Part shown: in pieces, positions 48,701-61,660 of the stretch
Position numbering within the stretch: position 1 is the stretch's first letter
Layout of the letters: each line of letters opens with the position of its first letter
DNA from: Branchiostoma floridae
Taxonomy: Eukaryota > Chordata > Leptocardii > Amphioxiformes > Branchiostomatidae
Direction of reading: 5' to 3'
DNA length: 64,000 nt
NCBI RefSeq assembly: GCF_000003815.2
Contig: NC_049981.1
Span: forward strand, 13,599,035-13,663,034
The notes under the pieces: generated by a model
Told to the model about the DNA's origin: nothing
Seen by the model: the letters and a program-made list of their open reading frames with translations, nothing else
The model's database searches: none
Translations under genes and position numbers: made by a program

Positions 48701-51700
48701 CCCACAACAGCCAACATGCTGATGACAGTCACAGCCAGAATCCCGTATCCCCACACTGTAGGGAAATATGTAGATGAAAAACTGAGTCTACCGAAAATGT
48801 ACCAAAGTAAAAGTTACCTTCATTACGATCACCATGCTTCAAAGAAATGAGTACATATAGTGTTATTTATGCATACACGGAGAAAATATAGACTCAATGA
48901 GCACGATTTAGTTGTGCCATGCACTGCAGCAAAAATCTCTACCAAGATAGCACAGTCACCAACTCGGATGATATCCCTCATGTAGGCTGATAGGTTGACT
49001 ATAAAAAGTATAAGAATTCTGAGTGTTCACAAAGTCAAACAGAGAGTCTGTTACCTGCTGCTGGTACGCCTTGTGCTTTCCCTTTGTGCTCGTCATGATC
49101 GTCATGATCGTGACCGTCCTCTTCATGAATGATACAAGCCTGTTCATCTATCTGTGCGATGAGCAGTGGGCAGATGTTCACGAAGTCTGGCATTGTCATG
49201 CGAGACATGTCTGGCGGGATGTTGTATTCTACCAGAATCTCCCTCGCAGAGAGGCACTGCAGGAATGAGGGAAGTGAAAAATAACTTTTACATTATTAAG
49301 ATATATTAACTGTATTGTTGTTCTCATGAAGATGACAGTTCTCAATTTCCAGAATACACAGAATATATCTATTACAAATAATCAAGAGCTTTATTATAAG
49401 CACTTGTACCATTGAGCAAAACAACTGCAGAGTGTGAGAGAAGGTTGGCTTACATGGGCACCTGGAGCATGTTCAGGATGATCATGTCCACGGCCGTGAT
49501 TTTCATTTCCATCGTCGTGATCTTCATTTCCATGGTTGTGATCTTTAGGTCCATGGTCCTGTTCTTCAGGTCCATGGTCTTCGTGGTCGTGATCTTCATG
49601 TGCATGGTCTTCTTGATCGTGATCTTCTTGTCCAATATCTTCATGGTCGTGATCTTCATGTCCATGGTCTTCATGGTCGTGATCTTCATGTGCATGGTCT
49701 TCATGGGCGCGATCTTCTGGTCCATGGTCTTCATGGGTGCGATCTTCAGGTCCATGGTCTTCATGTCCATGGTCTTCATGTGCATGGTCTTCATGGACGT
49801 GTTCTTCATGGTCGTGATCTTCATGTCCATGGTCTTCTTGATCGTGATCTTCATGTCCATGGTCTTCATGGTCGTGATCTTCATGTCCATGGTCTTCCTG
49901 GGCGCGATCTTCAGGTCCATGGTCTTCATGTCCATGGTCTTCATGTGCGTGGTCTTCATGGTCGTGATCTTCATGTGCGTGGTCTTCATGTTCGTGATCT
50001 TCATGTGCATGGTCTTCTTGATCGTGATCTTCATGTCCATGGTCTTCTTGATCGTGATCTTCATGTCCATGGTCTTCATTGACGTGGTCTTCATGTTCGC
50101 GATCTTCATGTGCATGGTCTTCTTGATCGTAATCTTCATGTCCATGGTCTTCATGGACGTGATCTTCATGTGCGTGGTCTTCATGTTCGCGATCTTCATG
50201 TCCATGGTCTTCATGGTCGTGATCTTCATGTCCATGGTCTTCATGGTCGTGATCTTCATGTGCGTGGTCTTCATGTTCGCGATCTTCATGTACATGGTCT
50301 TCATGGTCGTGATCTTCATGTCCATGGTCTTCATGGACGTGATCTTCATGTGCGTGGTCTTCATGTTCGCGATCTTCATGTGCATGGTCTTCATGGTCGT
50401 GATCTTCATGTCCATGGTCTTCATGGGCGCGATCTTCATGGGCATGGTCTTCGTGATCGTGATCTTCATGTCCATGGTCTTCATGGTCGTGATCTTCATG
50501 TCCATGGTCTTCATGGGCGCGATCTTCATGGGCATGGTCTTCGTGATCGTGATCTTCATGTCCATGGTCTTCATGGTCGTGATCTTCATGTCCATGGTCT
50601 TCATGGTCGTGATCTTCATGTCCATGGTCTTCATGGTCGTGATCTTCATGTGCATGGTCTTCATGGTCATGATCTTCATGTCCATGGTCTTCATGGGCGC
50701 GATCTTCATGTGCATGGTCTTCGTGATCGTGATCTTCATGTCCATGGTCTTCATGGTCGTGATCTTCATGTCCATGGTCTTCATGGTCGTGATCTTCATG
50801 TCCATGGTCTTCATGGGCGCGATCTGCATGTGCATGGTCTTCGTGATCGTGATCTTCATGTCCATGGCTGTGACCTTCATGGTTATGGCCATGGTCATGA
50901 TCCTGTTCCCCATGGCCATGTTCATCCCCCTCTTCATGTTCATCATGACCATCATGGCGTTTTGGGTCTTCTTTGCTACCTGTTGTACTGTTTGCATCCC
51001 TGGGCACCCTTCTGGGCGACTCTGTTGCAACCTGCATGAGGTCTAAGCCTCTGGTAGGTCGCACTGCCGTGGACTTACGCCCTCTCCGTCTCTTCCCTTT
51101 CTTTCCCTGTCTCCTACTGCTGCCGTGCCTTCCCGGCCTGGGAGTTGGGGCTTCCTGCACAGCAGCAGGTTCTGGTGCTACAGTTGAGGTCGGACTCTGT
51201 GGAACCTGCTTTATTGGATCTGTCGACTCCTCATGGCGATAACCATTGGCCTCCCCTGACATTGTACTCTCATGGGAGTGATCCGAATGGTCAGGATCCT
51301 GATGACCAGCACCTGTATCCTCATTCTGATCTTCCCCATGATAACCAGAATGATGGTCATTACAAAGTACATCATTGGTGTGTGGATAATGCACGTGATT
51401 AGTGCCACCGATTGTGTCCACAATCAATAAAGAAGTGCCATTACTGTCTTCTTCGTGATCACCGATCAGTTCCTCGTGATACGCAATCCTCACCTCACCA
51501 AGTCCCAGTCTCCCTAGGAGCTTCTTGAAACCTCTAAAGCTAATATTTCCATCCTTGCCATACTTCCTAAATAGCTTCTGTAAGCCTTCGTTTTCTTTGA
51601 AGGACTTTTCATATCTAGCTGTAACAGAGACTGGGTTGAAGCCTTCATTATGATCTACTGCCCCCGCCTGATGAAACACTCCAAACGTCAGCAAGCAAAG

Positions 51701-51733
51701 GAAACACACACAGTGCAGGGGAGCCCTGTTCAT
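45715..51733 (-). CDS. LIV-1-type zinc transporter (ZIP6/ZIP10 group), giant His-rich ectodomain
   Basis: Minus-strand coding exons: 51733-49454, 49256-49055, 48755-48586, 48285-48100, 47525-47300, 47068-46988, 46595-46405, 45942-45715 (TAA). Total 3,564 nt, 1,187 residues. The start is the ATG after acceptor TTTTCAG at 51747, giving a signal peptide ([20 protein letters not shown]). Next come the LIV-1 N-terminal element ([27 protein letters not shown]), about 460 residues of HEDHx repeats, a Cys-containing pre-membrane domain, and eight expected TM helices. Zinc-site signatures are intact: [10 protein letters not shown] at the exon 6/7 junction and [10 protein letters not shown] at the exon 7/8 junction. 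Cytosolic His clusters occur in exons 5, 6 ([12 protein letters not shown]) and 9. Family role: zinc import across plasma or ER membrane, with a prion-like ectodomain. ZIP6 and ZIP10 both fit; one ancestral-type gene is plausible. Confidence 0.94.
49500..50880 (-). repeat. 15/30-bp coding minisatellite (HEDHx pentapeptides)
   Basis: About 90 in-frame units of [25 protein letters not shown] and similar, mostly paired into a 30-bp higher-order unit. They cover roughly residues 285-745 of the zinc transporter. All six reading frames stay open across long parts, because a 15-bp unit is a multiple of three and contains no stop in any frame. The antisense frames are therefore not genes. Confidence 0.97.
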
Positions 51734-54131
51734 GGCTACAATCACACTGAAAACAAAAGAGAAGGTCATTAATACGTATCCATACACTTTCAAAGACTTC
51801 AAGTCTGATTTGAAGAAAATAGCATTTAAAAAAAACCCAATGAAATACGGATCTCTCAGCAACTAATTTCTTCATTGCACCCTTAGACTTCCATGGAATG
51901 ATAAAGTAGAGAGCGTCATATCTCTCTGACCAATTCATGATTTTATCAGGACGTGTACTGCAGCTGAAGCTTAGCATCACATTCAACATTACCTTCATCC
52001 TACTTACTGCACTTAAAAGTTCCTCCATGGATATACCACCTGGAATTAATTACCCCCGGAAATGTGGATGACAGCAAAAAGTAACTTATGGATAGAAATA
52101 ACATAGAACATGTGCACATGCATCTGTCAACTCGTTAAAGGTGATCGGTACTTGGTATACTTAATTTCCGGTATATATGTCAGATCTGTATCAAAACAAT
52201 GTTACACATGTACATATACACCACGTAACGGAAGTTACGGAACACAGTCCATGTGGCGTCACTGAATGGAACTTTTGACAGCTATATACATAGTGACAAC
52301 TCACTGTCCATCAATCTTTTGAATATATCTGGGACGAAAGGGAAACTGGAAAGGACTTAGGTGGCAGTGTAACTCAGCCACTCACAGTGGCCCATTGCCT
52401 TGGGAGATAACTAGCGCTACTAATGTATTACATTCAAAACAGACATACCAATAAATGGTTAAAATCCTTTCCGACTCAGAGCAGATTAGAAAGACAAAGG
52501 TTATGTCTTTGATTTGCATTTGCAATTTTAGTGGATCTTTAATGATATGATGATATTTTGTACGTTAGCTGGTTTGGGCAAATTCAAAATCAAGAACTGA
52601 TCAGATTATGGGACCGCCCAAAGATGTTCCAGAGGGTGTCCACTGAATGTACGCCATGTTTCCGTTCTGTAAAAGCTTTTAAAGTTCGCTTTTAGGGTCA
52701 AAATTTACGGCGCGATTAGGCGCGATTACCGCACATGCGGGACTGTTCCAGGTGCCGAAGGAGGGGCGCAACGTGCGGGGAGGGAGACTCTAGCAAAGAT
52801 TTTTCCACCGCAACTTGGGCCATTTCACGTATAAATTCACACACTTTTTATGACCTTGCAATAAAAAAATTCTGTAGGAAATAAAGTTTATAGATTATGT
52901 TGCAGCTAGATATAGAGAACAAATGTACTATCATACGGCGACAATGTCTCCACCCAATTGCATGTAGACTGCCCCAAACCCATTCGGCTTCAGTGCTGTC
53001 ACAATGCAATTTCAGGCAAATTAACGCTTTTTCAGGCAAACTAACAAAGGTTTCTCAATAGCTATCGTAAAAAAATATGTGCCCGCCCATCAGTAAAATA
53101 GTTGGCCGTCTTTGGCAAGTTGGCCGTCTTGGGAAGGTCGCTTTACATTACGCTTTTCGCGTCAGCGGTGAAATTTCCCGCTGTCGGGACGCCGCTATCG
53201 GGACCTCTTTACACACACCGCCCGGAAATCTGACAGGACACCCGCGGCGCGCGATGGAATTTGTACAAACTTTCATTTTTTTGCATTTTTTTTCATATTG
53301 AACAAACTTTCATTTTTTTGCTTGTGTACCGCTTCCAAGCGATTGAAAATTCAAATACGTGACTTGCATAAGAAATACAAGTCCCTGACTACGTTGTTGT
53401 TTCGCTGACACTTCCGGTAACTTCGAGTTCGAACGCAAAATTTTTGATAAAAAAGCATTTCAAAACCCTTTCAAAGCGAACTGTTTGATAAGAAGATTCC
53501 CTTTCTTTCAGTGATGACCTGCTAAATTATGGCTACGCACTGAAATAACCGTGAAAATACGCATAATTCCTGCAGGTATAATAACTACCTTCATACGTAG
53601 AAACTCTTGAAAACTGCCAGCAGTTCATGTGGCGGGAATTTCCCACCAATGTCATAGCAACGGCCAATCAGAGACTCGTAGTGGGATTACTTCATACAAA
53701 ATTTGCAGAGATAGCGGCCGCCAGTTTCGGTGCATCCAAGAAGGTCTCTTTTTTTAACCTCCTTGGTGCAACGTAACGATGTATTGCAGGGGAATATATT
53801 CGGAATCGAACTTGTATATTTTTTACAGGTCTTCCACGAAAATCATGCGAAAGTAGGTCACCCAAAAATGTGAGAAGGAGACTACTTTTCGCTGGCAGCC
53901 CGCTTGCTTTGAAGGTTGTCTGCCGACCCGATTGACGTGATAGCCTGCGTAGGTTGCCCACCATGTTTTAGATTAATCGTTGAAACCATGTGTGCTGTAT
54001 TACGACCTTTCGTATCTATATGCCTGTACTTAGCCCGATAGGGCATGAATGGGGCATTGTTATATTGAATTTCACGCTTTTATAACGTATTTACTTATTT
54101 ATATAACTCATTAACTTACTTGTTTATATAA
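51734..54131. other. 5' flank of zinc transporter; no gene recognised
   Basis: 51734-51746 is the 5' UTR part of the transporter's first coding exon. Upstream non-coding exon(s) must exist but cannot be fixed from sequence. From about 52660 to 53250 the DNA is GC-rich (for example ACCGCACATGCGGGA), which could be a promoter or a repeat. GTTGGCCGTCTTTGG-type motifs near 53100 look transposon-like. Confidence 0.4.
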
Positions 54132-54730
54132 GTTTATGTAATTTATTTACATAACCTTTTTCTAACCCCCGCCTGATAAGGAACAACTGACGATAAACCC
54201 AATAGTAATAGTAGGCTCATAATAAACATTTCGCTAATTAAGTACTTGGTAACAAGGACTTCCTGTTATCACTACTATTTAGATCAGCAGTTTGGGGTTT
54301 GGGGAGAACTTCTGTGTGGAAATTAATTAACCCCCAACGTTTGATGCCCCAAAAGTTCTTTTGTACGTTATTGCATAGAATAGAATAGATTAGTACTGCT
54401 AGGCACAATGGGACTCATCAAAATTCTAGAAGGGCCGTGAAAATCGGCCCGCTCTTCTGGAATTCGCAGTATCGTTCAACAACCACTTCTGAATATGTTC
54501 AATCGCGACGTTATATAAGACCCATGTGAAGATGTACAAATTGATACAACTAAGATTACTATCACATAAATCACTGATTTGCAAGATTGTGAGGGAGGAC
54601 GGACCACGGACCGTCCAAATATTTTAGATGGGCCCTGAGAATCGGCCCGTCCCACTGGAAATTTAATCACTGTTGAATTTGTCCTTTATTCAATTCTAAA
54701 ACATGTTCCATTATCCTCGGGAGTCGGCAC

Positions 54731-55241
54731 TACGAGGGGTGATCAATAAGTCGGCCTGACCTAGAAATGATAAGCACAACTCAGATTTCGAAGAACAACT
54801 TTAGAGTATACAGCCTTTTCTCAATATCCTCCAATTAAAAATCAAATTTCAAATCATTGCAGTCATTAATTTCCAGGCGAGTGGCGAGAAAAACAAGGGT
54901 AAATTGTGATCAGACATGTGTGGGTCGAGTTTCCCATGCTGTAAATTCTAAAATGTTTGATAATGATTCTCTTCCTATTTCAAGCAGAAATAATTGGGTG
55001 CCTGACTTTCAGGTGCGCAAATTAACCCGCACACCTCAGGTCGCAGCTCAATTGTCCGCCCCTTTCCCCTTCTCCCTTACGTAACGTTACTGGGTGTCGC
55101 CTGCAAAGTAATTATCACACGAATTTGAATTTTGGTACACATTCATATAAGACTACTTTATACTTGACATCTTTGCTTCGAAGTCTGAGTTGTGCTTATT
55201 ATTTCTGGGTGAGGCCGAGGAATTGTTGATCACCCCTCGTA
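54731..55241. mobile_element. mariner/Tc1-type MITE with long inverted ends
   Basis: CGAGGGGTGATCAA starts at 54733 and its reverse complement ends at 55239, each flanked by TA. The inverted ends extend about 60 bp with a few mismatches (shared inner block AATAAGCACAACTCAGA with TTCGAAG). The interior has no transposase frame. The TA duplication and end sequence fit the Tc1/mariner superfamily. Confidence 0.85.
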
Positions 55242-56098
55242 TATACAACAAAGCTTGTTGCTTGAGTTAACAACTATGTACGTTTGAAATCACCATTTCA
55301 CACCTCGAGCACGTTAAAGATCCCATCACACTTATCGAAAAGAGTGACGTTAGTCCAGTGTGAGTGAGTCCCGGTGTGAGTGATTCAAACATACAGTCCC
55401 ATGGCCGCACCTGGGGCGATTACACCCGTGGTCCGTAATGTAAATACGATATTGAGTGGCGCCGAATTAATCTCCAAGCAGATCTTCCGTGGCCACGCAA
55501 GATTTGCTTGAAGCAAAGATTAGCGTCGAATGGCAGCTCGCTCCAGACACTTGCGACAGTCGTATTGAGGTCACCTGAGTGGCGCCGAATGGCAGCTCGC
55601 TCCAGACCTTTGCGTAAGCTCTTCGGAATTCAGCCCCTGGCTGCGAAGAGGGAGTGGTCGGCCCACCCAAATACAAGAACATTGATTCATCCCATCTATA
55701 ATTTTCAAGCTTTCCAGTTTACTCCTATAGATTGTTTGAACCGATTGTTGACCTGAAGACATTCAATTTTAGTGCAAATGAACCCTACCGTTTTGTATAC
55801 TTCAAAACAAAGGAAATTTATAGACTAAGTCTTTACTTTCTGGTGACATGTAATTGTTCAATTTTGATGATGGCGCAATGGGTTTCCTTATAAATCGCGA
55901 GGCAACTTCGTCAGACTGCGGCATCGTTTTAATTCTGAAAAGGAACACACAAGCCAGTTCCCGTTCCACAGACGGCACACCAGATTCGCATCGTTCATCG
56001 GAATTTACGTACTAGTATTAATCGTAGGATACTTAACGGTTCGTCTTCCCATGGTTTGTTTCGTTAGGCATCATTTGACCGCAACTTGTGTTAAAGGT

Positions 56099-56221
56099 CG
56101 ACTGCATATCAAGTACACCGACACCTTACAATGTTTGGGCGACTGCATATCAAGTACACCGACACCTTACAATGTTTGGGCGACTGCATATCAAGTACAC
56201 CGACACCTTACAATGTTTGGG
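56099..56221. repeat. 41-bp tandem repeat, three perfect copies
   Basis: Units starting at 56099, 56140 and 56181 are identical, each beginning CGACTGCATATCAAG and ending CAATGTTTGGG. The matching place in copy B (near 59550) lacks the array, so it expanded after the larger duplication, or B lost it. Confidence 0.95.
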
Positions 56222-58345
56222 CGTCAAAGAGTCGAAAAAGTGGCCTCGGTACCGCTGTAGACATGCACTTAATCAAAACCTTACCAGATTTCAAACCAAC
56301 AAGAATTTCACGAGCTATAACGTTAGCTGTATAGTCAAAGATTCAATTCAACGATTCGGACTTAGACATTTAAATATTTACGACGCGCTGCCATTTGGCT
56401 ATTTTGACTTTGTTCGAAATATGATGATACAACTAAAAATTTTTGTAAAATCCCACAGAAATGGATTCTATCGAGAGCACATGATGTTCCAGTCTGGTGC
56501 ATATAACGCAATCTTGGCAAAATGCCCGCCAGTCAAACTTAACAATGCTGTCAAAGTCGGATGAAATTTAATCCAACTGGCGAAAAGACTTTCCTTCGCA
56601 ACGCGTTACTAAGGATCGCGGAACGATTTGAACTTCAAATAAAAAGGGTTCTAAATGCGTTTGATTTACAACGTGGCTCGCCGGCACCCTATTTTAGCCG
56701 AATTCTACTTTCCACTCCGCATGAAGGCCAAGTGGAGGATAATTCGGTCAGTAGTGTGCTGTCTCCCCTGTCTTTTGTCCATGGCACAAGAGCCATGTGC
56801 TGACCATGGACCACCGGCGTGAGCATACTCATACGGTACAGGAAATAGGTTTTGCTATCGCAGAGCTGTAAACACAGTAGCAAAGGCGATCATTAAGTTT
56901 GTTTTGCATCAATTCACGATAAGTAGAGTAATTCACACTTCGTTTGGTCCCTAACACAGCACAGATGAAAGACGCCTACACTAATTATATCCCGTTAACG
57001 CGTTCAGCTCCACTATTATGGCTGTCGGCGCGCATTGTAGCTTTTCCCGTCGTTTTTGCCTTTGAACGTAAGACAGTCTACAATTGTGGGATCAAACGAT
57101 GTCAAAATGTAACTCACCACTGCGTAGGACACCTTTAAATACCCCTCCCGGGTTGGAGACGTGTGCAAATTTTTCACACGGCACCGCCATGGAACCAAAC
57201 CGCCCGGCTTCCAACATGGCGCACACTGAACCTATTGTGACATTCGCTACACGATTCGTATCGAGCAAACATGCCCCAAAATGAGGATATTGATAAGAAT
57301 GACATTTTTAGAGACATAACAAAATTGGTATTTTAACTGATGTTAAATATATGCTTATTTACCTTGTTATCGTGAGGATGCCGATGGATTGAGGGCGCGA
57401 ACAAAGTGCTATGCTTACAGGCAACGGAGAGGATATGCAAATAGCCAGCCTTGCTTTGCAATCGTCAAATGACGTCAAACGTAGTCATGTGACTGACCGG
57501 ATATGGGGAGATCTTGGACACACATGCTCGATCGAGCGATCGAGCTAATGAGGGTCAATGAGGACTTTCTTTACAAGCTCCTTGTATAGAGTGACCATGG
57601 TCAATATTGACCGAAGAAGGCCATATAAATATTACAGAGTTGGTGCAAGGTCCTTGGCTGGAGCAAGGAGTTGCAGTGAAGAGGATACCACGGCCAGTAA
57701 CTACATGTAGCGTACTTGAGCTTAGTTTATTTTACTGAAATTACCTCCTTCTAGAAATACACATGTAGTACTCTCTTATTCTCGGTATACATGCGACCCT
57801 CGCTTTTACAGGATGTTTGCGAAGTCTGTCATGCGGATATCTGAAGAATCTCGAAATCTGACAACGCGGATCAAAGCAGGAATCATTACCCAAATATTGG
57901 GTACCTATTGGCTGCAAATACACTTGATGAGCCCTTGATATCATCATTATTATTATTACTATTATCAATATTATTGTTTTTAAAATAATCTGTTCTCGAG
58001 ATCTGTAAGGATGATGTTTCATTTGATTTGTTTCATTTCCATTTGGAATATCATTTCGTTCATATGTTATACATGTAGACCTTACGAAAGTCGCTGTACA
58101 TTTGTCGTGTCCTAATAAAGATTATATGTCTCGTTCAAGCTAAGCCTATCCATATCGTAGGTTATTGGCCTAAGCAGTCAAGATACCGGCACACATCAGC
58201 CCTTACGCTTAGAATCTGGCAGCTCCGAACTAACACGGATTCATAAACAAAGGTGAGCGCAATTTGTAACCTTTACGTCAAAGTGTAACGACCGTGATCT
58301 GTGCTGTGATGTAGTAAGAGCATTAATCAGGATAGACGGGGCGCG

Positions 58346-58811
58346 GGACTTATATTAATGAGCTGGTTAGGTTATATTGAATTCCATGCTATATGTGTCA
58401 GGCTGACTGCACATGTCCTCTCGATAGCCCAGATGCCAGTCATATCAGCTTTGGCGTACAATGATAGCTACTCAGCCAACACCGATGGTAGGGAGCCGAC
58501 TATTAAAGGCCTAGGCCTACCTCACATTTTCTACCCAGGACCCAGCCGGGCTGTTTGCGGAAACAAAAAAATCAAAGTTTACGCCAATGAATATGCAAAA
58601 GGCGTGCTGTTTTTATCGTACTTTTCGTTCCCCAAGACCTGCCCGGCCGGGCCCCTATGTGGAAATGTAACGTTTAACCTCAAGCTAACATAGCTGGCAT
58701 CTAGACTAAAATGTTTAACAGTTCCCGTCACCTACTATTGTCCAAAGGCACGGACAAATACTTGAAGCTATGAATAGCGCGTTTGTTGTCATTCGGCAGG
58801 AACCAAAACCT
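58346..58811. other. Unique spacer between the two duplication copies
   Basis: It contains a 111-codon open frame (58358-58693, plus) without recognisable domain, conserved splice context or homologue in the duplication. I do not call it a gene. Confidence 0.4.
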
Positions 58812-61660
58812 TGTTTATATAACTTATTTACATAGCCTTTTTCTAACCCCCGCCTGATAGGGAACAACTGAGGATAAACCCAATAGTAAAAGTAGGCTCA
58901 TAAGAAACATTTCGCTAATTAAGTACTTGGTAACAATGACTTCCTGTTGTCACTACTATTTGGATCAGCAGATTGGGGTTTGGGGAGAACTTTTGTCTTG
59001 TGTGAAAATTAACCTCCCAACGTTTGATGTCCCCAAATATCCTTTGTACGTTATTGTATATACATGTACATGTAATAACAAATAATAGAATATACTGTTA
59101 GACGCAATAGGAAACAAAATTCTAGAAGGGTCCATGGGCCGTGGAAATCGGTCCGCTCCTCTGGAATTCGCAGTATTGTTCAACAACCACTTCTGAATAT
59201 ATTCATAAGACTCATATGAAGATGCACGAATTGATAATACTCATTACCATCACATAAATCACTCATTTGTAAGATTGTGGGGGAGCCGACTAAATTCTCT
59301 TAGATGGGCCAGTTTTACCTTTAAAACAAAGGAAATTTAGTGCATGCAGTAGACTCAACTAAAAAAAGGTCTTTACTTTCTGGTGGTATAGAATTTGAGG
59401 GCGGAATGGGCCGGGTTTCCTTAGAAATCGCGCGAGGCCACTTCAAAGGCATCGTTTTAATTCTGAAAAGGAAGCTCTGGCGCCAGCGCCCGTTCCACAG
59501 ACCGCACATAACACTCGCATCGTTGAATTTAAAGTACGTTTCGGCATAAAACAGTCGGAAAAGTGACCCCTATAGACATGCGCTTACAAACCTTACAGCC
59601 AACAAGATTTTTACGAGCTATAGGTAGATTAAACGATTCTGACTCACTATTTTAGATACTGAATCGAGACAGTAATGCAGATGCCCCCCAATCTAAAAAT
59701 CGTCGAAAATTTAGCTATCTACGACGCTGCCATTTATTTTGACTTTGTTCGAAACATGATGATACAATTAAAATCGTTGTAAAACCCCACTGAAATAGGT
59801 CCTATCGAGAGCACATAATATTCCAGTCTGGTACATATCAGACGCAATCTTGGTTAACGCCCGCCCGGCCGCGGCTGAGTCATAGTCGGATGAAATTTAA
59901 TCCAACTGCAGGTGAAAATACTTTCCTTAGCAACGCGTTGCTAAGGATCGCGGAACTATTCGAGGGTTTTGAATGCGTTTGATTTACAACGTGGCTCGGC
60001 CGCGACCCTATTTTACCGAATTTTACTCTCCATTCCGCATAAAGGCCTGGTGGAGTGGTACGGTGTCTCACTCTCAGTCAGCCTTTTGTCCATGGCAAAG
60101 GCTGAGCCATGTGCTTACCAGACCACATTGCGTGACGGTCGGTGCAGAAACGTGACACTCGCCGGGGTGAGCATACTGTGCAGGGAATAGGTTTTGCTAT
60201 CGCAGATACATATACACAGTATCAAAGGCTATCATCGAATTTGCTCGCATCAATTCACGATAGGCGTCGCCATGTAGAGCAACACCGTTCGTTTCAATTG
60301 TCCCCGGGTTTATACGGCAAATTGAGCAGCAGATGAAAAACCGGCCTACACGGATTACCGTGTTATATCCTGTTCAGCTCCGCTATAAACAATGGCTGTC
60401 AGCGCGCAATTTGGCTTTTCCCAGCCGTTTTTGCCTTTAAACGTGCGATTGTCTTCAATTTTGGGTCCATACGATGTCAAAATGTAACTCACCACTACGT
60501 TGGACGTTTAGGCTGACCACGGCTTTAAATATCCCTCCTGGATTGGGGCCGTGTGCAAATTTTTCACACGGCACGCTGACCTGCTGCTTCCAATATGGCG
60601 GAGTGGCTCACACTGAACCTATTGTGACATTCGTTACACGATTCCTACCAAGAAACATGCCCCCAAAAGAAAATATGGATGAAAATAACCACATCTAAAT
60701 ACATCACAAAATTTGTATCTTAACTATTGCAAAATATATGCTTATCCACCTTGTTGTCGTGAAGATGCCGATGGATTGAGGGCGCGAACAAAGTGCTATG
60801 CTTACAGGCTGTGCGTTGGATATGCAAATAGTCCGCCCTATTTCGCAATGGACAAATGACGTCAAACTTAGTCATGTGACTGACGGTGTCCCGGAATATG
60901 GGGCGATCGAGGACACGCCGGACATGTTCGAGCTGTTTCAATGAAGACTCAAGTTGTTTTGGCAAGCAAAGTTGGAGCAAGATCCTTGGTTGGAGCAAGG
61001 AGTTGGAGTGAAGAGGATGCCACGGAGTGTTTGCTGTAGCGAGTAACTTGTGGCGAAGTTTAGCTTAGTTTATATTACTGAAAGTAACTCCTTCTAAAAA
61101 TATGATGTAACGTTTGTTACTTTTTAGTCGGTCACGCCAATTAATCCACACCACAGGTAAATGTGGTAACTTCTCTTATTCTCCGTTATACATAAACTTC
61201 CATACTCCCTCGCGATCCTTATTTTTACAGGATGTTTGCGAAGTCTGTCGTGCGGATATCTGAAGAATCTCGAAATCTGACAACGCGGATCAAAGCAGGA
61301 AGCATTATCCAAATATTGGGTACCTATTGGCGGCAAATACACCCGATATTATTATTATTATTATCAAAATAATCTGTTCTCGGGATCTGTAAGGAATGAT
61401 GTCACAGAGAATTGTTTCATTTCCTTTGGGAATATCATTCTCAGAAATGTTTCGTTCAATTCAAGCCTATTCATATCGTAAGCTAATAGCCTCGCTCAAG
61501 ACCCGCATCAATCCTTACGTTTAAATTGGCAGCCCCGAACACGGATATATAAACAAAGGACCCGTCACAAATATGTGCGCAATTTGTAGCCGTTATATAT
61601 GTCAAAGTGTAACGACCGTGATCTGTGCTGTGATGTAGTAAGAGCATTAATCATGATAGA
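58812..61660. repeat. Copy B of the tandem duplication
   Basis: Collinear with copy A but shorter, with many substitutions and indels. Both copies contain a CAAATGACGTCAAAC block (57465 and 60855), an ATT-rich microsatellite (near 57945 and 61350) and the block AAGTCTGTC-GGATATCTGAAGAA. Confidence 0.85.

Larger units (their letters stand above)
54132..58345. repeat. Copy A of a diverged tandem duplication
   Basis: 54132-54625 matches 58812-59305, and 55782-58345 matches 59315-61660, in the same order and orientation. Markers are CTAACCCCCGCCTGATA, AATTAAGTACTTGGTAACAA, TTTGATTTACAACGTGGCTCG, CTTTGCGAAGTCTGTC-type blocks and ACCGTGATCTGTGCTGTGATG. Copy A has about 1.15 kb extra (54626-55781), which includes a mariner-type MITE. 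No gene was recognised. Confidence 0.85.

Noticed and set aside
49412-51046. Long antisense frames of up to 544 codons opposite the zinc transporter exon
   Set aside because: They are shadows of the stop-free 15-bp coding repeat; the sense frame has the signal peptide, family motifs and correct splice junctions.
53692-53964. 90-codon minus-strand frame with a basic composition
   Set aside because: No domain, signal peptide or splice context. It could be a chance frame in a GC-richer patch.
56099-56221. CRISPR-like look of the 41-bp array
   Set aside because: The units are contiguous without spacers and the genome is animal.
58358-58693. 111-codon frame between the duplication copies
   Set aside because: No recognisable domain, no splice or promoter support, and no counterpart elsewhere in the window.
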